Positions 25,837 through 33,255 of a DNA stretch of 64,000 bases are shown here, in pieces. Source of the DNA: Flavobacterium sp. UBA7680 (GTDB lineage Bacteria > Bacteroidota > Bacteroidia > Flavobacteriales > Flavobacteriaceae); contig NZ_DLHA01000032.1 in NCBI RefSeq assembly GCF_002482975.1, positions 328,304-392,303 of the forward strand, written 5' to 3'. Made by a program: the position numbers and the translations under genes. The notes under the pieces were generated by a model that did not search any database, was not told the origin of the DNA, and saw only the letters and a list, made by a program, of their open reading frames with translations. The number at the start of each line of letters is the position of its first letter. Within the stretch, counting starts at the first letter, position 1.

Positions 25837-26403
25837 ATGAAACTTAGAGAAAAAAATCCCGCTTTGGTCATAATTGATGTGCAAAAAGGTTTTAATGAAG
25901 AAGACTTTTGGGGCGGCAACCGAAACAATAAAGATGCTGAAATAAAAATTGCACAGATTCTTGAAAAATGGAGAACACTGCAATTGCCCATTTTTCACAT
26001 TGTGCACAGTTCTGTACATCCAAATTCAAAGTTACATCCGTCTAATCCGGGATTTGAAATTAAAGATGAAGCAAAACCAATTGGCAATGAACCTGTAATC
26101 ACAAAAAATGTAAACAGCGCTTTTATTGGCACAGATTTAAAAGAAAGACTGGACGCACAAAACATCACTGATCTTGTTATTGTGGGTTTAACTACCAATC
26201 ACTGCGTTTCTACAACAACCAGAATGTCCGGAAATTATGGCTATGAAACTTTATTAATTGCAGATGCCACAGCTACTTTTGACAGAGTTGGAATAAATGG
26301 AGAAAAATTTGATTCAGAATTAATTCATCAAACTACTTTAGCCAGTCTGCATAAAGAATTTGCAGAAGTAATTACGACAGAAAAACTATTGGAATTAGTA
26401 TAA
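25837..26403 (+). CDS. Isochorismatase-family cysteine hydrolase
   Basis: 188 aa from the ATG at 25837; an in-frame TTG at 25810 is rejected because the family start MKLREKNPALVIIDVQKGF fits the ATG. The catalytic triad is Asp14 in IDVQKG, Lys in ITKNVNSAFIG and Cys in LTTNHCVSTTTRM. Members cleave isochorismate, nicotinamide or other amides; genomic context points to none in particular. A TACATTTG box at 25805-25812 may be its own -7 element. Confidence 0.85.
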   Translation: MKLREKNPALVIIDVQKGFNEEDFWGGNRNNKDAEIKIAQILEKWRTLQLPIFHIVHSSVHPNSKLHPSNPGFEIKDEAKPIGNEPVITKNVNSAFIGTDLKERLDAQNITDLVIVGLTTNHCVSTTTRMSGNYGYETLLIADATATFDRVGINGEKFDSELIHQTTLASLHKEFAEVITTEKLLELV

Positions 26404-26423
26404 AATAATAACAGCTTTTTAAA

Positions 26424-26487
26424 CCAGTTTAGCATTATAAATCAAAAAACTGGATCATTTTTTAGTTAGGATGCCTACCTAAGTTTG
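26424..26487 (+). promoter_or_regulatory. Protoglobin promoter with AACTGGATC box and TTAGG-N7-CCTAA dyad
   Basis: TAAGTTTG (26480-26487) is the -7 element. AACTGGATC begins at 26448, exactly 32 bp upstream, and CCAG begins at 26424, 24 bp further up. A perfect dyad TTAGG-N7-CCTAA (26466-26482) overlaps the -7 box. The same layout occurs at the promoter at 31562-31625, where the dyad and box are also found. Confidence 0.7.
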
Positions 26488-26522
26488 TCATGACGATAAT
26501 GTCCTAACAAAAAATCAAAAAA

Positions 26523-27170
26523 ATGAAAAAAGCAATTTTAGCAGTAGTACTTATTATTACCCTGCAAGCGGCAGCGCAGGAAACAAAAGCACCGCACGGT
26601 TATACGTACGGAACTAAAGAAGTGGCAAAATCACCGTTTACACTTGAAGAATTAAAACTTTTAGAACAATCTTTACTTTTTTCTGAAGAAGATGTAAAGT
26701 ATTTACAAATGAGCCACGATATTCTTGAAGGTCAAACCGATGCCATTCTGGATGTTTGGTACGGATTTGTGGGATCTACACCGCAATTGGTTTACTTTTT
26801 TGGAAACACCAAAACAGGAAAACCAGACGGAGAATATTTAGCAAAAGTCAGAGGTCGTTTTAAAATGTGGATTCTTCAAACAGCCGAAGCAAAATACGAT
26901 CAGAACTGGCTTAACTATCAATACGAAATTGGTTTAAGACATTACACCACCAAGAAAAACAAAACAGATAATGTTACTTCTGTGCCTGTTATCAATTATC
27001 GTTATATTCCGGCTTTAACGATTCCGGTTACAACGACGTTAAAACCATTTTTAGCAAAAACCGGAGCAAGTGCTTCCGATGTCGATAAAATGTATAATGC
27101 CTGGGTAAAAAGTGTTTTAATGCAAAGTATACTTTGGGGTCAGCCTTACATGAAAAAAGGAGAATTCTAA
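26523..27170 (+). CDS. Secreted protoglobin-like protein
   Basis: 215 aa. Signal peptide about 1-19 (ITLQAAA|QE). The remainder matches the protoglobin family: LLFSEEDVKYLQMSHDIL, ILDVWYGFVGSTPQLVYFF, and the segment QYEIGLRHYTTKK, whose His140 is the likely proximal haem ligand. Protoglobins bind O2, CO or NO. Most known ones are cytosolic, so an exported form is notable; haem could be added in the periplasm. The promoter shares elements with the glutaredoxin-like and yggS promoters. The ligand and the physiological role are not shown by sequence. Confidence 0.75.
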   Translation: MKKAILAVVLIITLQAAAQETKAPHGYTYGTKEVAKSPFTLEELKLLEQSLLFSEEDVKYLQMSHDILEGQTDAILDVWYGFVGSTPQLVYFFGNTKTGKPDGEYLAKVRGRFKMWILQTAEAKYDQNWLNYQYEIGLRHYTTKKNKTDNVTSVPVINYRYIPALTIPVTTTLKPFLAKTGASASDVDKMYNAWVKSVLMQSILWGQPYMKKGEF

Positions 27171-27179
27171 AAACAAAAA

Positions 27180-27214
27180 GAAAGGGATCGTTTAAAATAT
27201 AAACGATCCCTTTC
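27180..27214. terminator. Bidirectional intrinsic terminator
   Basis: Perfect 14-bp stem GAAAGGGATCGTTT with its complement and a 7-nt loop, between the converging protoglobin and DapA-like genes. Confidence 0.85.
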
Positions 27215-27219
27215 CAATT

Positions 27220-28104
27220 TTAATTGCTGACTAATTTCAAAATATTGTGAAGATCACTGATTTCCTTTTCTGTTAAAGGCTGCAATGGTTTTCTTAAATG
27301 TCCGCCTTCAATTCCCTGAATGTGCAATCCTGATTTAATCGCTCTCGGAAGTCCTTTTTCTACAATAAATCGCAATAAATTGATTTGTTTATAAAATAAC
27401 TTTTGCGCTTTCTGAAAGTCATTTTCCTGAACAGCATTGTACAAAGCAATATTCAATTCCGGAATCAAATTAGGAGCTGCAGTACACCAGCCCGTTGCTC
27501 CCGCCGCAAATGCAGAAAGTGCCAGCGGATTTGAACCGTTATAAAAGGCTACATTTTCTCCTAATTCCTTCTTTAAATAATGCATTCGCTGCACATCGCC
27601 CGTACTTTCTTTAATCATGGTAACGTTTGGGATTTCAAGAATTCGTTTCAATAATGCCGGAGACATATCTACTCCCGCCGTAGCCGGATTATTGTATGCC
27701 ATTATGGGAATCGAAATTTGATTGGCAACTGCATCATAATGTTTTACGATTTCGTCATCGCTCAATTTCCAATAACTCATCGGGATAATCATAACGGCAT
27801 CTGCGCCCGCTTTTTCGGCTGCTTTTGCGTGATAAATAGTTCTTTCTGTAGTCAGGTTAGAAACACCCACTAAAATTGGAACTCTTCCTTTTACCTGATT
27901 AACTGTAGCTTCTGTAATCGCTTCCTTTTCTTCATCATTTAAGTACGGCATCACGCCCGTGCTCCCTAACGGAGCAACGGCGTGAGAACCAGAAACAATT
28001 AATCGTTCCAGTAATTGTTTATAAAGCGAAATATCAACCTTTTCATTTTCATCAAAAGGAGTAATAGGATAAGCGATAATACCTTTAAATTGTGTGTTTT
28101 TCAT
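27220..28104 (-). CDS. DapA-family (class I) aldolase/lyase
   Basis: 294 aa TIM barrel of the dihydrodipicolinate synthase/N-acetylneuraminate lyase family. GSTGVMPYL (substrate carboxylate loop), Tyr137 in AYNNPATAG and Schiff-base Lys165 in MIKESTGD are present. It condenses or cleaves a pyruvate-type keto acid with an aldehyde. As the gene sits behind a cupin and opposite a MocR regulator, it is unlikely to be the housekeeping lysine enzyme. Candidates are hydroxyproline, keto-deoxy-sugar acid or related aldolases. The cupin stop lies 12 bp upstream. Confidence 0.85.
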   Translation of the reverse strand: MKNTQFKGIIAYPITPFDENEKVDISLYKQLLERLIVSGSHAVAPLGSTGVMPYLNDEEKEAITEATVNQVKGRVPILVGVSNLTTERTIYHAKAAEKAGADAVMIIPMSYWKLSDDEIVKHYDAVANQISIPIMAYNNPATAGVDMSPALLKRILEIPNVTMIKESTGDVQRMHYLKKELGENVAFYNGSNPLALSAFAAGATGWCTAAPNLIPELNIALYNAVQENDFQKAQKLFYKQINLLRFIVEKGLPRAIKSGLHIQGIEGGHLRKPLQPLTEKEISDLHNILKLVSN

Positions 28105-28116
28105 CTGGTTTCTGTT

Positions 28117-28578
28117 TTATAAATCCCTGCCTTCTTCTTCTCTTAATGCTACACCTAAATTTTGCAATTGAGGCGCGTTTTCTGTTGCGATATATTTTGC
28201 ATTTTCAGTATTACTCAAATTTTGGTGTCTGTGCCAGGTCCAGGCCGGAATATAAACGGCATCACCAGCTTTCCATTCTACTTTTTGATCTTCAATTTCG
28301 GTATAACCAGAACCTTCAATTACATACAAAAGTGTTTCATAAGTATGTCTGTGTCGGTTGGTAAGCTGTCCCGGAAGCAGTCCGCCAATGGTCATACTTA
28401 CATTTTTACTTGGCAAATCCACAAAAAACACCGGATGTTTTCTTTCTGTAGAAAATTGATTGTGTTCTCCGGCATTTTCTACATTTCTGTGAATTAATTT
28501 GTCCGGCATTACAAAACTTGGTCTTGCAAAAGTTTGGTGAAAATCTTTAGACGAGAATTTTTTTTCTTTCGTTTCCAT
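28117..28578 (-). CDS. Cupin-domain protein
   Basis: 153 aa. A single double-stranded beta-helix has both cupin motifs: TNRHRHTYETLLYVIEGSGY (metal His residues and Glu) and GDAVYIPAWTWHRHQN. It could be a dioxygenase, isomerase or sensor. It forms an operon with the DapA-like gene. The promoter lies divergent to the MocR gene and contains a TATTTTTG box with AACTG exactly 32 bp upstream and the 13-mer ATCTGGACTAGTT 24 bp further up, the same layout as yggS, so control by MocR is likely. Confidence 0.8.
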   Translation of the reverse strand: METKEKKFSSKDFHQTFARPSFVMPDKLIHRNVENAGEHNQFSTERKHPVFFVDLPSKNVSMTIGGLLPGQLTNRHRHTYETLLYVIEGSGYTEIEDQKVEWKAGDAVYIPAWTWHRHQNLSNTENAKYIATENAPQLQNLGVALREEEGRDL

Positions 28579-28597
28579 GGTAATTATATTTTAGTTG

Positions 28598-28677
28598 ATG
28601 CATTATTGCATGACAAAAATATCGTAACTTTGGACTGTACATATAACACAGTTTTAATATAAACAACTAGTCCAGAT
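28598..28677. promoter_or_regulatory. Divergent cupin/mocR promoter with MocR-type boxes
   Basis: Leftward: -7 box CAAAAATA read as TATTTTTG (28614-28621), AACTG complement at 28649-28653, 13-mer complement AACTAGTCCAGAT at 28665-28677; spacings are 32 and 24. Rightward: TAACTTTG (28625-28632) serves mocR. TGGACT (28631-28636) and AGTCCA (28669-28674) form an inverted pair in the mocR leader, and ATGCA-N4-TGCAT lies at 28598-28611. The 13-mer also occurs at yggS (31642-31654). Confidence 0.7.
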
Positions 28678-30088
28678 GTTACGACCATGGCAATTTGAAA
28701 TTCATTTAGACAAAAAATCAGACAAAGTACTTTACCTGCAAATTGCTGATGCTATAATCAATGCGGTTAAATCCGGTAAACTTACAAGCGGAAATGCTTT
28801 GCCCGGAAGCCGACAACTTGCTGGACTATTAAATGTAAACCGAAATACGGTAATTGAAGCTTTAGATGTTTTGATTGCCGAAGGCTGGCTGATTACAATG
28901 GATCGAAAAGGAACTTTTATTGCCGATATTCTTCCTGAAATCAGCATAAATAAAAAAGCAGAAACTCAAGTTAATGTTGCAGTCGAAAATCATAAACCAC
29001 ATCTTATTTTTGATGACGGACTTCCCGACAGCCGCCTCGCTCCTATGAACGATTTGGCGCGTGCTTATCGCGAGATATTCAACAGAAAATCACGTTGGCA
29101 GATTATGGGTTACAGCAATGAACTTGGAAATATAGAATTTCGAAAAGCGATTGTACAAATGCTGAATTTTAAACGCGGAATGAATGTTTCTCTAGATGAA
29201 ATCTGTATAACGCGCGGCAGTCAAATGGCGATGTATCTGGCGGCGCATTGTTTATTATCAAAAGGAGATTATGTTATAATCGAAAATCCTGGTTATAAAC
29301 CTGCCTGGGAAGCTTTTGAAAATGCCGGTGCGAATCTGCTTCCGGTTAATGTTAATAAAGATGGTTTAGATTTAGAAGAAGTCGAAAATCATCTTAAAAA
29401 ACATTCTTCTGTAAAAGCGATTTATGTAACGCCGCATCACCAGTTTCCAACTACGGTTACGATGAGTTTGAAAAAGAGATTAAAACTTATTGAACTTTCT
29501 AATCAATACGGATTTACGATTATTGAAGATGATTACGATAATGAGTTTCATTTCGGACAACGCCCAATTCTTCCGATTTCAAGTTACAGCAATGCAAAAA
29601 ACTTTATTTATATTGGAACTTTGAGTAAAATTGTGGCTCCTGCTCTGCGTATTGGTTATGTTGCAAGTTCTTCTCAAAATATCGAAAAAATAGCGAATCA
29701 CCGCAGAATAATTGATGTTCAGGGCGATAATATTATGGAAGAAGCGGTTCTGCATCTTATAAACGAAGGAAAAATCAAAAGGCATCTCAAAAAAACAAAC
29801 CTCATTTATAAAGCTAAAAGAGACCATTTTGAAAGTCTTTGTAAACTTCATTTAAAAGATAAAATTACTTTTATTAAACCTGAAGGTGGCTTGGCATTTT
29901 GGATAGTTCCGAATAAAATTGTCGATACCCAAAAAGTTTGTACCGAATTGCTTTCTAAAGGAATCAAATTAATGACTCCGGAAAAATTCAGTTTTGGTAG
30001 TCCAGTAAACGGATTTAGATTAGGATATGCATCCCTTACAGAAGAGCAAATGGAAGAAGGAATAAAAGCAATTTCAAAATATTTATAA
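28676..30088 (+). CDS. MocR/PdxR-type regulator (GntR HTH fused to aminotransferase fold)
   Basis: 470 aa. The N-terminal winged helix (about 15-85) has LYLQIADAIINAVKSGKL and the recognition part LPGSRQLAGLLNVNRNTVI. The C-terminal type I aminotransferase fold has IIEDDYDNEFHF and TLSKIVAPALRIGYVAS, where the Lys should bind pyridoxal phosphate. MocR proteins sense PLP or PLP adducts. The start overlaps the end of a 13-mer also found at yggS, whose product handles PLP, so this regulator probably controls vitamin B6 or amine-related genes and itself. Its 3' end overlaps the converging marR gene by 6 bp. Confidence 0.9.
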   Translation: MLRPWQFEIHLDKKSDKVLYLQIADAIINAVKSGKLTSGNALPGSRQLAGLLNVNRNTVIEALDVLIAEGWLITMDRKGTFIADILPEISINKKAETQVNVAVENHKPHLIFDDGLPDSRLAPMNDLARAYREIFNRKSRWQIMGYSNELGNIEFRKAIVQMLNFKRGMNVSLDEICITRGSQMAMYLAAHCLLSKGDYVIIENPGYKPAWEAFENAGANLLPVNVNKDGLDLEEVENHLKKHSSVKAIYVTPHHQFPTTVTMSLKKRLKLIELSNQYGFTIIEDDYDNEFHFGQRPILPISSYSNAKNFIYIGTLSKIVAPALRIGYVASSSQNIEKIANHRRIIDVQGDNIMEEAVLHLINEGKIKRHLKKTNLIYKAKRDHFESLCKLHLKDKITFIKPEGGLAFWIVPNKIVDTQKVCTELLSKGIKLMTPEKFSFGSPVNGFRLGYASLTEEQMEEGIKAISKYL

Positions 30089-30688
30089 ACGAGCCGGTTT
30101 GTGATCGTTACAATCTAATCTGATGTCTTTTGTTTCTAATTGAATGTCCATTAATCGGCAATAGTTATTTCCGTTTTGCTGTACAAAATAACCGCAATTG
30201 TGACACGTACTTTGAACATTTATAACTTGTAAATGATGCAATTGTTTAATTACAGAACTGAGATTTTTCCACAAAACCGATTTCTCCTTTTCGGGTACTA
30301 TTTTTACCAAATCAAATAAAGGATCTGTAAAATCTTCAGTCACCAAAACCATTTCTAAACCTTTTGCTGTAAGCTCGATTGTAGAACTTCTGGAATCGCT
30401 GACATTTACAACTTTTGTAATGTATTCTTTTTGTTCCAAAATCTTAATGGTATCGCTAATCGTAGCTTTTGTTAAATGGAATTCTTTCGCCAAATAACTT
30501 ACGGTTGCTTTATTTTTGGTGTGATGTTTTATAAATATCAAAACCTGAATCTGTATCGGACTCAAATCGTGCTTTTTAGCTTTTTCCCATAACAAAACTC
30601 GGAAAACCTGAGACAAGCGTTCAAATCCTGCTGTAATTTTTCCGTCTAAACTATTGTTTTGTGTTTCTAAATTGAAGATGTTTTTCAT
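30083..30688 (-). CDS. MarR-family regulator with C-terminal four-cysteine module
   Basis: 201 aa, longer than the usual 140-150. The winged helix spans about 25-125 (SYLAKEFHLTKATISDTIK recognition part and the wing KVVNVSDSRSSTIEL). The added tail has Cys162, Cys165, Cys177 and Cys193 (CHNCGYF, YCRLMDI, LDCNDH), a layout that could bind zinc or an iron-sulfur cluster and sense redox or NO. Dyads TTAGG-N7-CCTAA at the protoglobin and glutaredoxin-like promoters resemble MarR operators and may be its targets. Both ideas are inference. It converges on mocR with a 6-bp overlap. Confidence 0.8.
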   Translation of the reverse strand: MKNIFNLETQNNSLDGKITAGFERLSQVFRVLLWEKAKKHDLSPIQIQVLIFIKHHTKNKATVSYLAKEFHLTKATISDTIKILEQKEYITKVVNVSDSRSSTIELTAKGLEMVLVTEDFTDPLFDLVKIVPEKEKSVLWKNLSSVIKQLHHLQVINVQSTCHNCGYFVQQNGNNYCRLMDIQLETKDIRLDCNDHKPARL

Positions 30689-30704
30689 AATTATAACAAA
30701 TAAA

Positions 30705-30736
30705 ATAGACTGAAAGCCCCCACACTTTCAGTCTAT
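30705..30736 (-). terminator. Intrinsic hairpin after the DUF2024 gene
   Basis: Perfect 12-bp stem ATAGACTGAAAG with its complement, C-rich 8-nt loop. It lies between the DUF2024 stop and the marR start on the minus strand. It may end the upstream transcript or attenuate read-through into marR. Confidence 0.65.
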
Positions 30737-30760
30737 GAATTAATAATTCTAAACGAAAAA

Positions 30761-31024
30761 TTAATAACAGTTTTCCATTTCAATAATCGAAAAACCGTCT
30801 TTAAGAATTTGATTTTCAATATCTGCAGGTGCTTTGTCGATATGACAAAATCTGCATTCTTTTGAGGTCAAAGGCTGACCTTCTTGTAAAACTGTTTTAA
30901 GGTATGCTTTTCCATATTCATAAACTTGGTTTGCATCTTCTGTAGTTTCATCAACCAAAATATCAAAATGCATTATTTTACCGTCTTTTCGGGTTACATA
31001 AGTATCCCATACTGCTACTTTCAT
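30761..31024 (-). CDS. DUF2024 family protein
   Basis: 87 aa from the ATG at 31024 (MKVAVWDTYV); the longer frame to 31069 would begin inside a repeat element. The sequence KDGKIMHFDILVDE, YGKAYLKTVLQEGQ and LTSKECRFCHIDKA is typical of the small DUF2024 family, of unknown function. The Cys-x2-Cys-like pair in CRFCH could bind metal or be redox active. It lies downstream of the glutaredoxin-like gene and may share its transcript through the repeats between them. Confidence 0.7.
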   Translation of the reverse strand: MKVAVWDTYVTRKDGKIMHFDILVDETTEDANQVYEYGKAYLKTVLQEGQPLTSKECRFCHIDKAPADIENQILKDGFSIIEMENCY

Positions 31025-31063
31025 CTTATTTATATATTTTATTTGTTGTGTTGTTATTTTTAA

Positions 31064-31196
31064 ACACATAGGGACATAGTTTTAAAGCGTAGTAAAGGCG
31101 TTTCACTTGTGTTTAAACAAACAAACATAGCTATGTGTTAAAAACTAGTTTCTTTTTGCTCTCTTTTTAAAAGAAAAAATCTATGTTTCTATGTGT
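31064..31196. repeat. ACACATAG-family palindromic element, copy 3 (inverted)
   Basis: 133 bp. The left end ACACATAGGGACATAG differs at two bases from the consensus; the right end is perfect. The internal word appears as AGGCGTTTCACTT, so this copy is in the opposite orientation to copies 1 and 2. It lies just upstream of the DUF2024 gene. Confidence 0.8.
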
Positions 31197-31249
31197 TTAA
31201 AATTAAATTCCTTATTTTGTTTTAAGTATATTATTTTCTCTAATAATTC

Positions 31250-31283
31250 AACTTTGTCAAAGTTTAAAACTTTGACAAAGTTT
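31250..31283. repeat. AACTTTGTCAAAGTT hairpin
   Basis: The arm AACTTTGTCAAAGTTT (31250-31265) and the complementary arm to 31282 form a near-perfect stem, 16 bp past the glutaredoxin-like stop. Same family as 1533-1561. Confidence 0.55.
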
Positions 31284-31298
31284 GAAGACTATTTGTAT

Positions 31299-31526
31299 TT
31301 ACCCAATCACTTCTTCCATAGAAGCACCAAAATTAATGTGCAATACATTTCCGTTTGGCGTTACCAAAGCCGGAACTGATTTTATACCAGCCTTTTGAGC
31401 TTCAGCAATTCGAGATCTGTCTTCTCCGATGTTTACTACTTCAACATCTTTTACTAAATTTAAAATGTCGTGTTCTGCGCTTACGCAAACTGGACAACCT
31501 GCATGATAAAAAATTGATTTACTCAT
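31299..31526 (-). CDS. Glutaredoxin/thioredoxin-like small protein
   Basis: 75 aa. Redox motif CPVC (Cys11, Cys14) after the first strand, cis-Pro segment KSVPALV and a C-terminal helix: a minimal thioredoxin fold. It is cytosolic and likely reduces disulfides or binds metal. The promoter contains TAATTTTG, a TTAGG-N7-CCTAA dyad and AACTGGAT with the same spacing as the protoglobin promoter, and lies back to back with yggS. Confidence 0.82.
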   Translation of the reverse strand: MSKSIFYHAGCPVCVSAEHDILNLVKDVEVVNIGEDRSRIAEAQKAGIKSVPALVTPNGNVLHINFGASMEEVIG

Positions 31527-31561
31527 TTTGATTTGATTTTAATTTGACTTTATTGCCGAGA

Positions 31562-31625
31562 CAAAATTAGGCAGGATACCTAACCATTAAATAATCCAGT
31601 TTTGTCATTTTTGAGCATTTTCTGG
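31562..31625 (-). promoter_or_regulatory. Promoter of the glutaredoxin-like gene
   Basis: Read leftward: CCAG starts at 31625, AACTGGAT at 31601 (24 bp on), and TAATTTTG at 31569 (32 bp on). The dyad TTAGG-N7-CCTAA spans 31567-31583 and overlaps the -7 box. Every element and spacing matches the protoglobin promoter. Confidence 0.7.
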
Positions 31626-31705
31626 TCTGGTTCTTTCCATAATCTGGACTAGTTCATATAGAAAAAACTGGATCTTTTTTACATTCCACGATTGCAATAC
31701 CTTTG
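31621..31705 (+). promoter_or_regulatory. yggS promoter with three CTGG repeats
   Basis: TCTGGTCTGGTTC (31621-31633), TCTGGACTAGTTC (31643-31655) and AACTGGATC (31666-31674) are direct repeats upstream of TACCTTTG (31698-31705). The 13-mer ATCTGGACTAGTT at 31642-31654 is identical to one at the cupin/mocR promoter. The -7 box ends 4 bp before the ATG at 31710, so the mRNA may be leaderless. Confidence 0.7.
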
Positions 31706-31709
31706 TAAC

Positions 31710-32441
31710 ATGAAAGAGGATATTATTTTTAATTTGAAGCAGGTTCATGATCGCATTGAAAATGCCTGTAAACTTTCGGGCAGAGATGTTTTTGATGTTC
31801 AATTGTTATTGGCTACCAAAACTGTTCCTGCCGAGAGAATACGAATTGCAATCGAAGCCGGAGAAAACCTGATTGGTGAAAATAAAATGCAGGAATTTCG
31901 AGATAAGGATTCTGAATTAAAAGATTTAAAAATCGAACGCCATTTTATTGGTCATTTGCAAACTAACAAAGTCAAAGATGTTTTGAAATATGTGAGCTGT
32001 ATTCAATCTCTGGATCGGTTAGGTCTCGCAGAAGAATTACACAAACAGCTTCAAAAAGAAAACCGAAATCTTGATGTTTTTATTCAGGTCAACACTTCTT
32101 TTGAAGAAAGTAAATTTGGATTAGAACCTTCAAAAGTTATTTCTTTTATAAAAGAAATCAGGAAATATGATACTTTAAAAATCAAAGGATTAATGACGAT
32201 TGGGTTATTAGATGTAGAGAAAGAAAAAATGCGTCCGTCGCTTCGTTTGCTGAGAGAAATAAGAGATGAAATTTACGATGCAAAAATTGATGGAATAACG
32301 AATTTAAAACTTTCAATGGGAATGTCTCAGGATTTAGAATTGGCTATTGCCGAAGGTTCCAACATGGTGCGAATTGGAACTTCTATTTTTGGAAACCGTT
32401 TTTTAGGGAAAGAAATCTGGAATGAAAATATTGCAGAATAA
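31710..32441 (+). CDS. yggS: YggS-family PLP homeostasis protein
   Basis: 243 aa from the ATG at 31710; an upstream TTG at 31692 lies inside the promoter box and is rejected. Motifs: LLLATKTVPAERI with PLP-Lys37, IGENKMQEF, HFIGHLQTNKVKD, IQSLDRLGLAEEL, FGLEP, GLMTIG, LSMGMSQDLELAIAEGSNMVRIGTSIFG. The family binds pyridoxal phosphate as a TIM-barrel without known catalysis and maintains vitamin B6 and amino-acid balance. It is followed after 30 bp by an AAA ATPase gene. The MocR-type box in its promoter fits PLP-responsive control. Confidence 0.9.
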   Translation: MKEDIIFNLKQVHDRIENACKLSGRDVFDVQLLLATKTVPAERIRIAIEAGENLIGENKMQEFRDKDSELKDLKIERHFIGHLQTNKVKDVLKYVSCIQSLDRLGLAEELHKQLQKENRNLDVFIQVNTSFEESKFGLEPSKVISFIKEIRKYDTLKIKGLMTIGLLDVEKEKMRPSLRLLREIRDEIYDAKIDGITNLKLSMGMSQDLELAIAEGSNMVRIGTSIFGNRFLGKEIWNENIAE

Positions 32442-32471
32442 AACTTAATTTTGCACGAAATAAAATCTCAA

Positions 32472-33203
32472 ATGAATCTGTACGAACTGGTTGTAACCGA
32501 TACTGAAAAAATTGCGCTTGAAGATCTGCTTTTTAGCGAAGAGAATAAATCTGCCTTACTTCAGAGTATAAAAGAACACAAATATATTGAGGAATTAAAA
32601 AAATACAACCTTAAAGTTGATAATAAAATTCTGCTTCACGGACATTCGGGCTGCGGAAAAACGACAACTGCAAAAGCTATTGCAACGGCTTTAAATAAAA
32701 GCATTGTTATTATAAATCTTAGTACTTTAATCAATGCCAAAATTGGTGAAACTTCTAAAAATGTAAAGGCGATTTTCGACAAAGCGATTCGCGAAAAAGC
32801 GGTTTTATTTTTGGATGAATTTGATCAAATTGGAAAAAGTCGTGAAAGTGACGATAAAGATGTTGCCGAAATGAGACGTTTAGTAAACACGATTATTCAA
32901 TTAATTGATTATTTACCTACGGATAGTTTGTTGATTTGCGCTACGAATTTTTACAACAGTATTGATACGGCTTTGCTTCGAAGATTTCAAATTAAACTAA
33001 AATTTGAAATGCCAACTGAAAAAGAACTGAATCTTTATTACGATAAATTACTGACTGATTTTCCTGTTCATTTTCAGGATATTCCACGTAAATATGATAT
33101 TTCTTATGCCGAAGCAAAAGACTATATTCAGACAATAATGAAAAGACAAATTATTGCTGAACTGGAACTTAAAGAACAGAAAATCAGCGAAACTATTTCA
33201 TAA
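32472..33203 (+). CDS. AAA-family ATPase
   Basis: 243 aa from the ATG at 32472; the TTG at 32451 is also open. One AAA core: Walker A GHSGCGKT (57-64), Walker B VLFLDEFDQIG (111-121), sensor-1-like CATNFYNSID and an arginine-finger segment ALLRRFQIK. The C-terminal lid is short. No added domain reveals its role. It is co-directional with yggS (30-bp gap) and ends at a strong terminator, so it is probably in a yggS operon. It could be a chaperone or a phage/toxin-linked ATPase; not determined. Confidence 0.8.
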   Translation: MNLYELVVTDTEKIALEDLLFSEENKSALLQSIKEHKYIEELKKYNLKVDNKILLHGHSGCGKTTTAKAIATALNKSIVIINLSTLINAKIGETSKNVKAIFDKAIREKAVLFLDEFDQIGKSRESDDKDVAEMRRLVNTIIQLIDYLPTDSLLICATNFYNSIDTALLRRFQIKLKFEMPTEKELNLYYDKLLTDFPVHFQDIPRKYDISYAEAKDYIQTIMKRQIIAELELKEQKISETIS

Positions 33204-33233
33204 AAAAACGCCTCATATTCTGAGGCGTTTTTT
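33202..33233. terminator. Bidirectional intrinsic terminator
   Basis: ACGCCTCA / TGAGGCGT stem with a TATTC loop and A7/T6 flanks, between the AAA ATPase and peroxiredoxin-like genes. Same stem as 14812-14842. Confidence 0.85.
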
Positions 33234-33255
33234 AAACAAATTAAATTCTCGTAAA

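Noticed and set aside
27220..28104. Housekeeping dapA for lysine synthesis
   Set aside because: Operon with a cupin and control opposite a MocR gene point to a catabolic or specialised aldolase; no other lysine genes nearby.
28092..28497. Frames antisense to the cupin gene
   Set aside because: Rich in Phe, Cys and Ser as expected for the complement of an AT-rich gene; no family match.
31692..31709. TTG start for yggS
   Set aside because: It would put the start codon inside the -7 box; the ATG at 31710 matches the family N-terminus.
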